In this document: positions 1 through 7,900 of the stretch, in pieces
Position numbering within the stretch: the stretch's first letter is position 1
How the letters are laid out: each line of letters begins with the position of its first letter
NCBI GenBank assembly: GCA_964387965.1
Contig: CAYLXO010000004.1
Coordinates: 1-44,364 of the forward strand
Length of the DNA stretch: 44,364 bases
Direction of reading: 5' to 3'
From: CAITQP01 sp964387965
GTDB lineage: Bacteria > Patescibacteriota > Minisyncoccia > Phycocordibacterales > UBA9973
The notes under the pieces: model-generated
The model's database searches: none
Told to the model about the DNA's origin: nothing
What the model saw: the letters and a program-made list of their open reading frames with translations, nothing else
Position numbers and translations under genes: made by a program

Positions 1-561
<561 letters not shown>

Positions 562-812
562 GGAACTGTAAGAATCACAAACATCTGAAAAAATTTTGTT
601 GGAAAATTTTTTCAGAAAACATATACATGTTTTGACGTAAAAATTTTTGGACCGCTATCCAAATCTTTCATTGCGTAGAGATTTCTGTGGTGACAGAAAT
701 TTCTTCTCTACCAATCGTCGTTCATCTACCCACTGACGAAAAGACTAAAACTCTTTTACGTGAGTGATGAAAATTATGTTGTCAGTGATCAGTCGGACAG
801 GACTGTTCTCCA
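562..812 (-). other. 23S rRNA leader with stacked hairpins
   Basis: This 250-base stretch has no coding sequence. On the transcribed strand it holds a perfect 14-bp stem with a 5-nt loop (584-597 with 603-616) directly before the 23S 5' end, a bulged hairpin at 675-711, and a 7-bp stem (731-737 with 781-787) closing a larger loop. Such stems suit RNase III-type processing of pre-rRNA, but that role is inferred. I could not place a convincing promoter inside it; the nearest good one is at 908-936. Confidence 0.55.
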
Positions 813-814
813 AT

Positions 815-837
815 AAAAAATCCGCCTATCGGGCGGA
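815..837 (-). terminator. Intrinsic terminator upstream of the 23S leader
   Basis: On the minus strand a 6-bp GC-rich stem (arms 832-837 and 821-826, 5-nt loop) is followed by six T residues. It sits about 70-90 nt downstream of the promoter at 908-936, so it would end a small RNA or act as a leader terminator that rRNA transcription must read through. Confidence 0.8.
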
Positions 838-901
838 CAGCAAAACGCGAACGTAATTGCTATCGCCTTAACTTGGATGTTTTACCTTGCTATTCATCAG
901 T
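822..901 (-). ncRNA. Candidate small RNA (about 80-90 nt), or leader RNA of the 23S unit
   Basis: The interval runs from a predicted start near 901 to the terminator at 815-837. It contains a hairpin closed over a TTCG loop, then the terminator stem. It has no ORF and I do not recognise an RNA family. It is either an independent sRNA or the first segment of the 23S leader. Only the promoter-terminator pairing supports it. Confidence 0.4.
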
Positions 902-907
902 ACGGCC

Positions 908-936
908 ATCCTACACGAAGCCGATTAGAATGTCAA
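908..936 (-). promoter_or_regulatory. Strong sigma-70-type promoter before the sRNA/23S leader
   Basis: Minus strand: a perfect -35 TTGACA (931-936), a 17-bp spacer and -10 TAGGAT (908-913). It points toward the 23S gene. Confidence 0.65.
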
Positions 937-1065
937 ATCCTTACCTACCCCTTCGGGGATAACGGGTGGATAACATATTTATGGGTAAAAATACCCCTAT
1001 TTTTGGAGTCGTTTTTGAGCATAAAAATACATGGGTATTTTGTGTAAGTATAGCTTTGCCTAGCA

Positions 1066-1097
1066 AAAATGGAGCGGACTTTCGTCCACTCCATTTT
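1066..1097 (-). terminator. Terminator of the MscS-like gene
   Basis: Near-perfect 14-bp stem (1066-1079 with 1084-1097; one wobble pair) with a GAAA loop on the minus strand, followed by T residues. It lies about 30 nt past the stop codon of the gene ending at 1128. Confidence 0.85.
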
Positions 1098-1127
1098 CTA
1101 TAAACTACTTTGTCGAATCCCCAAAAC

Positions 1128-1817
1128 TTACATTGGCTTAACGTGTTCCTTGAGCTTCTCGATTGTGCGAGATGCTGCATCTTTACCACCAAGACCGAAT
1201 GCGAGTCCTCCTGCGAGTGCAAGCATTGCTACGAGTCCTGCAAACAATGTCTGCATGTATGGCTGTGCAATTCCAAGCTGATCAAGTGCAAAGATGAATC
1301 CGAAAATCCAAATTGCGTAGTGTGCCAAGCTTCCGAAGAAGTTTGCTGAACGAAGGCCTGCTGCCATTGCTGAAGCTGTAACAACCTTGCTAACGATGTC
1401 AGCAAGAACTGCTGCGATAACAAGAACAAGTGCTGCAATGATAACGTGTGGCAAGTAACCAAGAACATCCATGCGAAGGAATTCTGTTACTGCTGAGAGA
1501 TGCAAGATATCAAGTGATGCTACCAAGAATACGATGATGATGAACCACTTAACTACTGCTCCGATAAATCCTCCAACATTAAGTTTGAGGCCTGCCTTCT
1601 CCATAACACTTCCCACTCCTGCGCTTTCAAGAGCCTTGTCTACTTTGAGTGCTCCGATAACCTGTGCGACTGCCTTACCAATGATTGAACCTACTACCCA
1701 ACCAAGAATGAAAACGATAATTGCGAAAAGGAATCCAGGGACAAACTGTGCAAAGCTTACCCAGAGATTCTGGAGAGCCATAGTGAATGAATCTCCCCAT
1801 GTTGAAAATATATACAT
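1128..1817 (-). CDS. MscS-like multi-spanning membrane protein (conserved TM helix family)
   Basis: The 229-residue protein is almost entirely hydrophobic, with about five membrane segments. Its last segment, rich in small residues (core ALAGGLAFGLGGKDAA), resembles the pore-lining helix of MscS-type mechanosensitive channels and the 'conserved TM helix' family. The cytoplasmic beta domain of true MscS is missing, so it is either a minimal channel or a relative of unknown function. I chose ATG at 1817, which follows an AG-rich stretch; a GTG at 1853 would add 12 residues. It has its own extended -10 promoter (1930-1938) with a leader of about 110 nt, and its own terminator, so it is monocistronic. 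Confidence 0.75.
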   Translation of the reverse strand: MYIFSTWGDSFTMALQNLWVSFAQFVPGFLFAIIVFILGWVVGSIIGKAVAQVIGALKVDKALESAGVGSVMEKAGLKLNVGGFIGAVVKWFIIIVFLVASLDILHLSAVTEFLRMDVLGYLPHVIIAALVLVIAAVLADIVSKVVTASAMAAGLRSANFFGSLAHYAIWIFGFIFALDQLGIAQPYMQTLFAGLVAMLALAGGLAFGLGGKDAASRTIEKLKEHVKPM

Positions 1818-1929
1818 ATCTTTCTTTCTAAATGTCCTAATGGACGTTGGCACTTCTTCTAACCGGTGCCATTAACTACTAAATCAAGCAGAATAAGGAT
1901 TCGACCCTTTATTTATTGCTTATGTATTA

Positions 1930-1938
1930 ATTATACCA
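1930..1938 (-). promoter_or_regulatory. Extended -10 promoter of the MscS-like gene
   Basis: Minus strand TGG-TATAAT: a perfect -10 with a TGn extension. The -35 (GTGCCA, 16 bp upstream) is weak, as is usual with extended -10 promoters. Confidence 0.65.
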
Positions 1939-1977
1939 AGTACACAGGGTTTGGCACGCCCAATGTGGATAAGTAAA

Positions 1978-2012
1978 CAGCCCTAAAAACTATTGTTTTT
2001 AGGGCTGTTTTT
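1978..2012. terminator. Perfect hairpin between two minus-strand genes
   Basis: A 13-bp perfect stem (1978-1990 with 1995-2007, TATT loop) with T tracts on both sides. It lies 18 nt beyond the stop codon of the regulator gene (2030-2644) and would terminate it; the best T tract is actually on the plus strand, so it may work in both directions. Confidence 0.8.
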
Positions 2013-2029
2013 GAACAGGAAACTATGTA

Positions 2030-2644
2030 TTATCGATTGAGCTGTGGTACTTGTTCGAGTAATCCGCCGAGGTGTACAACGCGAATATGTGGGAAATCTA
2101 TAACGTCGCGAATTAATTTATCGTACATGCTTGCACGATAAATAAATTCTGGAGTTTCGAACACAGCGTATGCGAGTTCTTTTCCAATCTCTGCTTCGAG
2201 CGATCGAATAATACGGTCGATAACTGTGCGCTTAAGATTATCTCCAACAACAAGCAAATCAAGTCGCGCGCTTGGATCACGTCTAAATACTCCTGAAAGC
2301 AATAGAAGCTTGATCTTCCCTGCTCGCTTGAAACGCTTAGAGAGTTCGTCTAAACCAATAAATTCTGTACCAAACAAAAGATTTTCAAGCGCATCTAAAT
2401 ATTCAAAATCATGATTGAGTGTCCACCCCTCAATTGTCTTTTTTCCATTTTTTGTTTTCTTCCGCTTAATAAAACCAGAGCGTGCAAGAAGTGCAATCTC
2501 TTTTCGTGTAGCACCCGCTGTACTACCTGTACGTGTTGCAATAATTGATGGCGCCATCACTGCTTCAGTATTAAGCAAAAACAAACGCATAATTTTTACA
2601 CGCACTGGCGAATGGAATAGTGTTCCTAGAGTATCGAATGACAT
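2030..2644 (-). CDS. Winged-helix regulator fused to a nucleotidyltransferase-like domain
   Basis: The 204-residue protein has two parts. Residues about 8-82 form an ArsR/MarR-like winged helix with a basic wing (RKKTKNGKK). Residues about 107-195 look like a minimal nucleotidyltransferase fold: SGVFRRDPSARLDLLVVGD matches the family's GSxxxG...DxDLLVVGD pattern, but the first Asp of the metal-binding pair is replaced (RLDLL), so catalysis is doubtful. Proteins of this make-up recur in Parcubacteria as presumed regulators. The start codon lies 6 nt after a -10 box inside a large palindrome, suggesting a leaderless mRNA and possible autoregulation. Function is inferred from architecture only. 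Confidence 0.7.
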   Translation of the reverse strand: MSFDTLGTLFHSPVRVKIMRLFLLNTEAVMAPSIIATRTGSTAGATRKEIALLARSGFIKRKKTKNGKKTIEGWTLNHDFEYLDALENLLFGTEFIGLDELSKRFKRAGKIKLLLLSGVFRRDPSARLDLLVVGDNLKRTVIDRIIRSLEAEIGKELAYAVFETPEFIYRASMYDKLIRDVIDFPHIRVVHLGGLLEQVPQLNR

Positions 2645-2652
2645 ACGAACAG

Positions 2653-2700
2653 TATACTCAACAAAAAACTCCCTGCAAGGGGAGTTTTTTGTTGAGTATA
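2653..2700 (-). terminator. 21-bp perfect inverted repeat: rplL terminator overlapping the regulator's promoter
   Basis: Arms 2653-2673 and 2680-2700 are perfect complements with a 6-nt loop. The inner part (CTCCC/GGGAG then TTTTTT on the minus strand) is an intrinsic terminator for rplJ-rplL. The outer part contains -10 TATACT (2653-2658), with a TTGCAG -35 and 16-bp spacer, which ends 6 nt before the ATG of the regulator gene. Termination of one unit and initiation of the next therefore share the same DNA. Confidence 0.75.
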
Positions 2701-2708
2701 TTTAGAAG

Positions 2709-2726
2709 TTACTTCAATGTAACCTT
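2709..2726 (-). pseudogene. Fossil second copy of the rplL 3' end
   Basis: Minus strand codons AAG GTT ACA TTG AAG TAA read KVTLK-stop, exactly the last five residues and stop of the intact rplL upstream, but with four synonymous codon differences. It sits just before the rplL terminator, where the original end of the gene would be expected. Confidence 0.55.
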
Positions 2727-2820
2727 GTCAGGCGTTCTTTGTTCGCCGTCGCTCACAAAGCCGCACGACCCTGCCTCACTTCCACGCACTGCTGTGCCTG
2801 GCCTTCGGGCGTTCCGGCCC
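2727..2820. other. GC-rich insert between the two rplL tails
   Basis: About 94 bp with clearly higher GC than its surroundings, containing GC-rich inverted repeats (for example CGGGC/GCCCG near 2805-2822). No ORF of interest. It separates the intact rplL from the fossil tail and may be a small repeat or mobile element. Confidence 0.45.
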
Positions 2821-2871
2821 GAAAGTCACCTTAAATAATCGTAATTGATTATTTAAGTGTGACTTTCGCAC
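2821..2871. repeat. Inverted repeat spanning the rplL stop codon
   Basis: The sequence around the rplL stop is repeated in inverted form just downstream: about 20 bp per arm, one base insertion, with a 6-nt loop. In the mRNA it forms a hairpin that includes the last codons of rplL. The T tract expected of a terminator is absent. Confidence 0.7.
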
Positions 2872-3217
2872 CAGCTTCTTCAAGAGATTTCTTGAGAGCT
2901 TCTGCTTCTGCTTTCTTCATACCTGTCTTAAGCATAGCTGGAGCACCATCAACGAGGTCCTTCGCTTCCTTAAGTCCGAGTCCAAGAGCTTCCTTAACAA
3001 CTTTCATAACTGGGATCTTTGCATCCCCTGCAGATGTGAGTTCAACATCGTACGCATCTTTTTCTTCTGCGCCACCTGCTGCTGCACCTGCTGCTGGAGC
3101 TGCTGCAACTGCTGCTGCAGACACTCCAAACTTTTCTTCAATAGATTTTACGAGTTCGTTGAGCTCAAGAACTGATGCTCCTTCGAGCTCTGTAAGAAAT
3201 GAATCAAATTTTGCCAT
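2849..3217 (-). CDS. rplL: Ribosomal protein bL12 (L7/L12)
   Basis: The 122-residue protein is the stalk protein that recruits translation GTPases to the ribosome. It has the standard order: an N-terminal dimerisation helix pair (residues 1-30), an Ala/Gly-rich hinge (about 33-50), and a C-terminal domain with the conserved KIPVMKVVKEALGLGLKEAK factor-binding stretch. The length is normal. It lies 38 nt downstream of rplJ and shares its L10 leader, the classical arrangement that lets L10-L12 feed back on their own synthesis. No Shine-Dalgarno sequence precedes the ATG. Its 3' end has been rearranged (see the fossil tail at 2709-2726). Confidence 0.97.
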   Translation of the reverse strand: MAKFDSFLTELEGASVLELNELVKSIEEKFGVSAAAVAAAPAAGAAAGGAEEKDAYDVELTSAGDAKIPVMKVVKEALGLGLKEAKDLVDGAPAMLKTGMKKAEAEALKKSLEEAGAKVTLK

Positions 3218-3255
3218 AATAATTTAAAAATAAAACTTGTAATTAAACGAACACA

Positions 3256-3741
3256 TTATGCTTTTTTTCCAGCAACCTGATTGACTGCAATAGCCAAACG
3301 CTGCATCGGAGACTTGAGCAAGAATGCAATCTGTGCGAGGAGAACTTCGCGAGATGGAATTGTTGCAAGAGATGTAATCTTTGCTGCATCTGCATATGAT
3401 CCCTCATATACTCCACCGACAATTTTTGGTGTCTGCTTTCCTTTCGCAAAAGTAAATACTTCGCGAGCTGGAGCAAGAACATCAGTAGAATATGCGATAG
3501 CTGTTTCTCCATCGAGTACTGGCATATCACCAGTAATTCCCTTTGCAGAAAGTACTCGTGCAAGAAGTGTCTTCTTTGCTACTTTGTATGATACTCCCTG
3601 TGTACGGAGACTCTTTCGGAGTGCATCTGCTTCTTTCACAGTAAGTCCTTTAAAGTTTACAAAGACGATAGAATTTGCATCTTTGAGTTCGCTTTCAAGA
3701 GAACTAACGATTTCTTTTTTCTTTGTTTTTGTTAATGCCAT
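3256..3741 (-). CDS. rplJ: Ribosomal protein uL10
   Basis: The 161-residue protein anchors the L12 dimers to 23S rRNA. The N-terminal rRNA-binding domain is recognisable (VFVNFKGLTVKEADALRKSLR, then KVAKKTLLARV), and the C-terminal helix that binds L12 dimers is present (LLKSPMQRLAIAVNQVAGKK). It is the first gene of rplJ-rplL and is preceded by an L10-type leader. The initiator ATG at 3741 follows an A/T-rich stretch with no Shine-Dalgarno motif. Confidence 0.97.
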   Translation of the reverse strand: MALTKTKKKEIVSSLESELKDANSIVFVNFKGLTVKEADALRKSLRTQGVSYKVAKKTLLARVLSAKGITGDMPVLDGETAIAYSTDVLAPAREVFTFAKGKQTPKIVGGVYEGSYADAAKITSLATIPSREVLLAQIAFLLKSPMQRLAIAVNQVAGKKA

Positions 3742-3773
3742 GTGAATTTGTTTTTTCAGTTAAAAACACAAAA

Positions 3774-3869
3774 ACGGCCTTCGTGCCGTCTTTCGTAGAA
3801 TCTCTGTAAAGAGAGTTCGACCTCGGCGAGACTTCTGGCTATTGCCTGCTCGCTTTCTACGGCACACTC
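3774..3869 (-). promoter_or_regulatory. L10 leader (ribosomal protein autoregulatory RNA) with attenuator
   Basis: On the minus strand a 7-bp closing stem (GTGCCGT 3859-3865 with ACGGCAC 3783-3789) encloses the conserved GCAGG...CCGAGG-type core of L10 leaders. The 3' strand of this stem also forms the left arm of a small terminator-like hairpin followed by T residues (3770-3789), so L10 binding could switch between the two. Placed directly upstream of rplJ, as in other bacteria. Confidence 0.8.
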
Positions 3870-3897
3870 ATACTACCAGTTTATGACCAAAAGTCAA
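3870..3897 (-). promoter_or_regulatory. Promoter of rplJ-rplL
   Basis: Minus strand: -35 TTGACT (3892-3897), 16-bp spacer ending in TGG, -10 TAGTAT (3870-3875). Transcription would start at the L10 leader. Confidence 0.75.
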
Positions 3898-3922
3898 CCG
3901 CAAGTTTTTACCTGCGGTTACT

Positions 3923-4075
3923 TTAGTTTGGAACAGTGGTTGAAGCTGTCCCCTCTTTTGCATCCCCACTATCAGATGATTTTGAGTAATGATTGATTAT
4001 GAGAAGTCCAGCAACTCCAATGAGTGCCATCACCACAAGTCCAAGAAGCATCTTAAAAAAATGTTTTACGTACAT
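3923..4075 (-). CDS. Small membrane peptide, 50 residues
   Basis: An ORF of 50 codons reads MYVKHFFKML, then a single hydrophobic helix (residues about 9-28), then a Ser/Asp/Thr-rich hydrophilic tail ending TTVPN. The basic N-terminus suggests the N-in/C-out orientation. A perfect TATAAT (4084-4089) lies 8 nt before the ATG, so a leaderless mRNA is likely; that promoter is the main reason to believe the gene is real. It sits between the terminator at 4104-4131 and the rplJ promoter and would be monocistronic. I recognise no family. Confidence 0.5.
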   Translation of the reverse strand: MYVKHFFKMLLGLVVMALIGVAGLLIINHYSKSSDSGDAKEGTASTTVPN

Positions 4076-4083
4076 ACATAGTG

Positions 4084-4089
4084 ATTATA
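4084..4089 (-). promoter_or_regulatory. -10 box 8 nt before the 50-residue ORF
   Basis: Minus strand TATAAT. No good -35 is visible. The expected start of transcription is at or next to the ATG. Confidence 0.5.
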
Positions 4090-4103
4090 CATATCTGACA
4101 TAC

Positions 4104-4131
4104 AAAAAACCACCCAAATAGGTGGTTTTTT
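4104..4131. terminator. Terminator of the TPR-like gene
   Basis: An 11-bp perfect stem (4104-4114 with 4121-4131) with A/T tails on both sides, directly after the stop codon at 4133. Confidence 0.85.
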
Positions 4132-4132
4132 G

Positions 4133-4816
4133 TTACAGAGTAAGTCTCTTTATTTCTTGCTCGTATGATGATTTTGCTAGCGGGTTCACAGTAATCGCGA
4201 GATTCCAATACGTAAGCGCACCTTGTATATCTCCTGCTTCTTCAAGAAAGATCGCGTACGGTGTTATGAGCTCTACATTATTTTTTGTTGCCGTAAGTGC
4301 TTTTGCATACAAATCTGAAATTGTTTTTTTGTATTCTGCGTTTGATGGTTGTTTTCCTGTAAAATCATTGCGGGTCATCTGAATAAGATATCGCCATGTA
4401 ATATAATTTGACGGCTCAACAACTGTTGCCTTTTCTGCCTCATGATGCGCATTTTCTATTTCACCCAACTTCAGTAATACTTGTGAATACAAATCATGTA
4501 ATGTACCACTCTTTGGGTATGCGAGAAGTGCGCCTTCTGCCAACAATTTACTTTTTGAATAATCGCCAGCAGAAACTGACGCTGTCACAGCCTGTATCGC
4601 CTCGGCTACATTTTTGTACGATGCTGTTTGTGTGCTCGGAGTTTTTACTTTCTGGTCCTCAACTATTTTCTCTTCTGTTGTATTTTCTTTCTCCATAACA
4701 CCAACTTCCGAAACATCACGTGGTGCGTATGTTTTTGCAACAATAACTGCTCCTGCAATAAGCACTATAGCAATAATAATGATATAGATTGTTTTTTTAT
4801 TTTTCATAATGTCCAT
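4133..4816 (-). CDS. Membrane-anchored TPR-like protein
   Basis: The 227-residue protein has a short basic N-terminus, one membrane helix (about residues 8-29), an acidic/Thr-rich linker, and from about residue 70 a set of helix pairs of tetratricopeptide type (the pattern A..A..LL..YP.....L..LYSQVLLKLGEIENAHHEAEKA). It is probably an extracytoplasmic scaffold. I chose ATG at 4816 because TATAAT (4824-4829) ends 7 nt upstream; the longer reading frame from 4849 would overlap the terminator of the neighbouring gene. The partner protein cannot be told from context. Confidence 0.65.
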   Translation of the reverse strand: MDIMKNKKTIYIIIIAIVLIAGAVIVAKTYAPRDVSEVGVMEKENTTEEKIVEDQKVKTPSTQTASYKNVAEAIQAVTASVSAGDYSKSKLLAEGALLAYPKSGTLHDLYSQVLLKLGEIENAHHEAEKATVVEPSNYITWRYLIQMTRNDFTGKQPSNAEYKKTISDLYAKALTATKNNVELITPYAIFLEEAGDIQGALTYWNLAITVNPLAKSSYEQEIKRLTL

Positions 4817-4823
4817 ACCGAGC

Positions 4824-4829
4824 ATTATA
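4824..4829 (-). promoter_or_regulatory. -10 box 7 nt before the TPR-like gene
   Basis: Minus strand TATAAT; it decides the start codon at 4816 and predicts a leaderless transcript. Confidence 0.55.
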
Positions 4830-4846
4830 CTCACATTTTCCCAAAA

Positions 4847-4878
4847 CAAAACACCCCCGATTTCTCGGGGGTGTTTTG
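4847..4878 (-). terminator. Strong terminator of the surface-protein gene
   Basis: A perfect 14-bp stem with five G-C pairs at its core (4847-4860 with 4865-4878), followed on the minus strand by TTTT. It lies about 45 nt after the stop codon at 4922. Confidence 0.9.
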
Positions 4879-4921
4879 CGCTGTCTGGTTTAATACAGAG
4901 CGTTAGATTAGTCGAAACTAA

Positions 4922-7900
4922 TTATTGCTTCTGTACTGATCCAAGAACTGGCTTGCCATCAACATAGAGTGATGAAATTGTGTCAGCTTGGTCACCGTTC
5001 TGAGTAGCATCGTATCCAAGGTTAGCCTCAGTTACTGAGAACTTAAGGTCACCAAGTGATGCAACTGACAATGAGTATGAATCACCCGCTGCTACGCTTC
5101 CAACTGTTGAAAGTGTAACTGTAAGGTAACGGTATGATCCACCATTGATTGTGATTGTTGAAGCAAGTGAACCAAAGGCGAATGTATCAGAGCCTGATGT
5201 TTCAAGTGTGTTTGCTGTGTAGTCGTTTGAGTTTTCACTTGAAGCATATACTCGATATCGTTCATCTGTACCTGTGTGGCTTCCAGTGTCAGTGAATGTA
5301 GCGTGTGTCAAAGTAATCTGTGCTGAACCATTGTTCATTACTTTGAAGCGTCCAAGTGTAGTTCCTGCTCCCATTGAAGTGAGGTTTGTAGAACCATTAG
5401 TTGGAGTTTCACCTGTTACTACAACTGAGAATGGATTGATGTTAAGGTGTGCGCCTGAGTTTCCAGCTGTTCCACTATCATAAGTAGGAGCTGTAGCTGT
5501 TGTAACACCCTTAGCAATCACGTCTGTTCCGTCGTTAGTAACTGACATGTAGAAGTCATTTCCAAGCTTAGCAACGTTCTCACCCTGAATGTCTGCCTTT
5601 ACGAACACAGTCACTGGAGTTCCAGGATTGATGCTCATAGGGAGGAAGTTATCAGCTGATGTCCATGTGTATGAACATACGTTTGAAGAACATGTTGAGA
5701 ACTGGCTCGCTGTAGCAAAAGCTGTAGTTGTGCTCAAGAGAGCTCCTGATCCAGTCTGTGCGTAAAGACGAATGTTCTTGATGTTGTTCTGAACGAGAGC
5801 AGTACCTGTAGCCTTAAGCTTGAAAGTAGTGATCTTCTGTCCTTCGTAGAGTGAGTTGAACTTAGCTGCGAGGTAGATACCATCAGTAGCATTGATTGAA
5901 ACAACTGCTGCAGTGTTTGGAGTAAATCCAGCACCAGAGAGTGTAGCAATGTTGAGGTTTCCACCTGTTGTAGCTGTCATTGTCTGACCTGTTCCAGATA
6001 CTGAAGCAGTAACTGTGTTACCAGTGTCCTTTCCAGAAGCTGTTGTGTTTCCAGATGCAATCTTGAATGTGTGTGAAGTACCAGTTGAAGCCAAGAGATC
6101 TCCGAAGAGGTGAATCTTAGTTGTAGCTGTCTTTGACACTACGATTGCATTTGTGAATGTGAACGCAACTGTGTTTGCGTTTGTTGATGTTGAAGATGTT
6201 GTTGTAAGAACATTTCCAGCATCATCCTTCATAACGAGGTTTGACAAACCTGAGTAGTCAGAACCTGATCCAAGAGTATCTGTAACTGTAACTGCTGTTA
6301 CGCGTACATCTTCTCCTGAACCTGTTGCGTTAAATTCGAAATCAGCAAGAGCAACACCGTTTGTTCCAGGAACGATTGAAGTTGCAACTGGAGTTGAAAG
6401 TGTTGTTGTTGTGAGAGTAGCAGCCTGTACAGCACGTGTAAATCCATCCTGAACAGCTACTGATGGGTCCATGATGTCGTTAGTCAAGAGACGCTTAACT
6501 GAAGTGATGTCGAAATCATTTACAAAGTATGCGTCTGAAGAGTTAGCTGAAGAGCTTACTGAAGCAACAACTTCAACAACAGAAGAAACTCCTGCCTTCA
6601 AAATTGGGTAGCTTGAGAGTGAGCGAGCTGAAGATGTACCGTTAACTGGGAAGTTTGTTGTGTTAGCTGCAGCGCTGAATACTGTTGCGCCATCAACCTT
6701 TACGTAAACTGTACCAGTCAAAGCGTGTGAGCCTGTATCCTGATCAAGACCAAATGAGAATCCACGGAGTTCCATGTCTTCACCAACTGGCTTAGCAGTG
6801 TACTTAGCAAGAACTACATCAGTAGCACCTGGAACAACTGAAGTTGAAGATGAATCTGTAGCGCGGCTGAATACCAAGCTTCCTGATCCAACTGTTACTT
6901 TGTTGTATACAGATGTTGTATCACCGATTGGGAATGATGTATCTGTTGATCCTGCTGTAGCAAGGATGCTTACATTTGTCATTGCTCCTACAACTGTAAG
7001 GTCGTAGTCGTTGTAAACAACAAACTGGATTGTGCGTGATGCACCAGCAACGAGCTTAGCGCGAACTGTGAAGTCCTTTGTCTGGCCCTTACCGATTGTG
7101 TATCCAGGGTTGATTGCAAATGTTACATACTGACCCATTGGCTGAGCAGTAGCAACAACTGTTCCTGTCTGATCTACGAGCTGAACATCAGCGTAGTCAG
7201 TTGGAGCTGCATTACCATTGTTGTAAAGCTTAACTCCTGTGAGCATAACTGCTTCGTTTGAAGTAGTTTCTGCAACACTGAACTTAGCAATTTCCTGCTG
7301 GCTTGTAGCATCAGCATTGAGAGTTACTCCAGAAGCATTAACTGGCTTTTCATCAAGAGTTACTGCTCCGAGCGATGAAGAAGATTCTACCCACATAGTG
7401 TTACCCATGAGTGGGAATGTTCCAGATACTGTTCCTGTTGAGAGCATGATATCTCCAGCTGCTGCAATCTTCATTCCGAAGCTTACACCTGCTGATGATG
7501 AGAGGTTAACCTTGATTGAAAGAGTAACCTTTGAGTTAGCTGGAACAGTGATTGGATCTGCTGAGAGTCCAAGAGTTGCCTGTCCATCTGCTCCAAGAGT
7601 AGTAACAACGTTACCATGGCGCATGCCATTTCCGTCTACTACTGATACTCCAGTAACGTATGTGTTTCCGAGGTTACCGTATTTTGTAACCTTAACAGAA
7701 GTAACGTTAACTGCAGCTGATGTGCCGTTAGCAACATCAAACTTAAGAACAGTGCTATTTGCGCTACCTGCTGTAAGAGTTACGCTTGCTGGGTTGTCTG
7801 TTGAGAGTCCAGCTGTAACTGCTCCAGTAGTAACTGTAGTACCACCAGTTGTTGTAGTTGTACCACCTGCGTTAAGAGCAGCACGTGTGAGAGCTCCAAC

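Noticed and set aside
822..960. Resemblance of the minus strand (GTACTGATGAATAGC) to the 3' end of a 23S rRNA gene
   Set aside because: The match is short and the expected upstream 23S body is absent; a protein gene occupies that place. The same bases make better sense as part of a promoter and small RNA.
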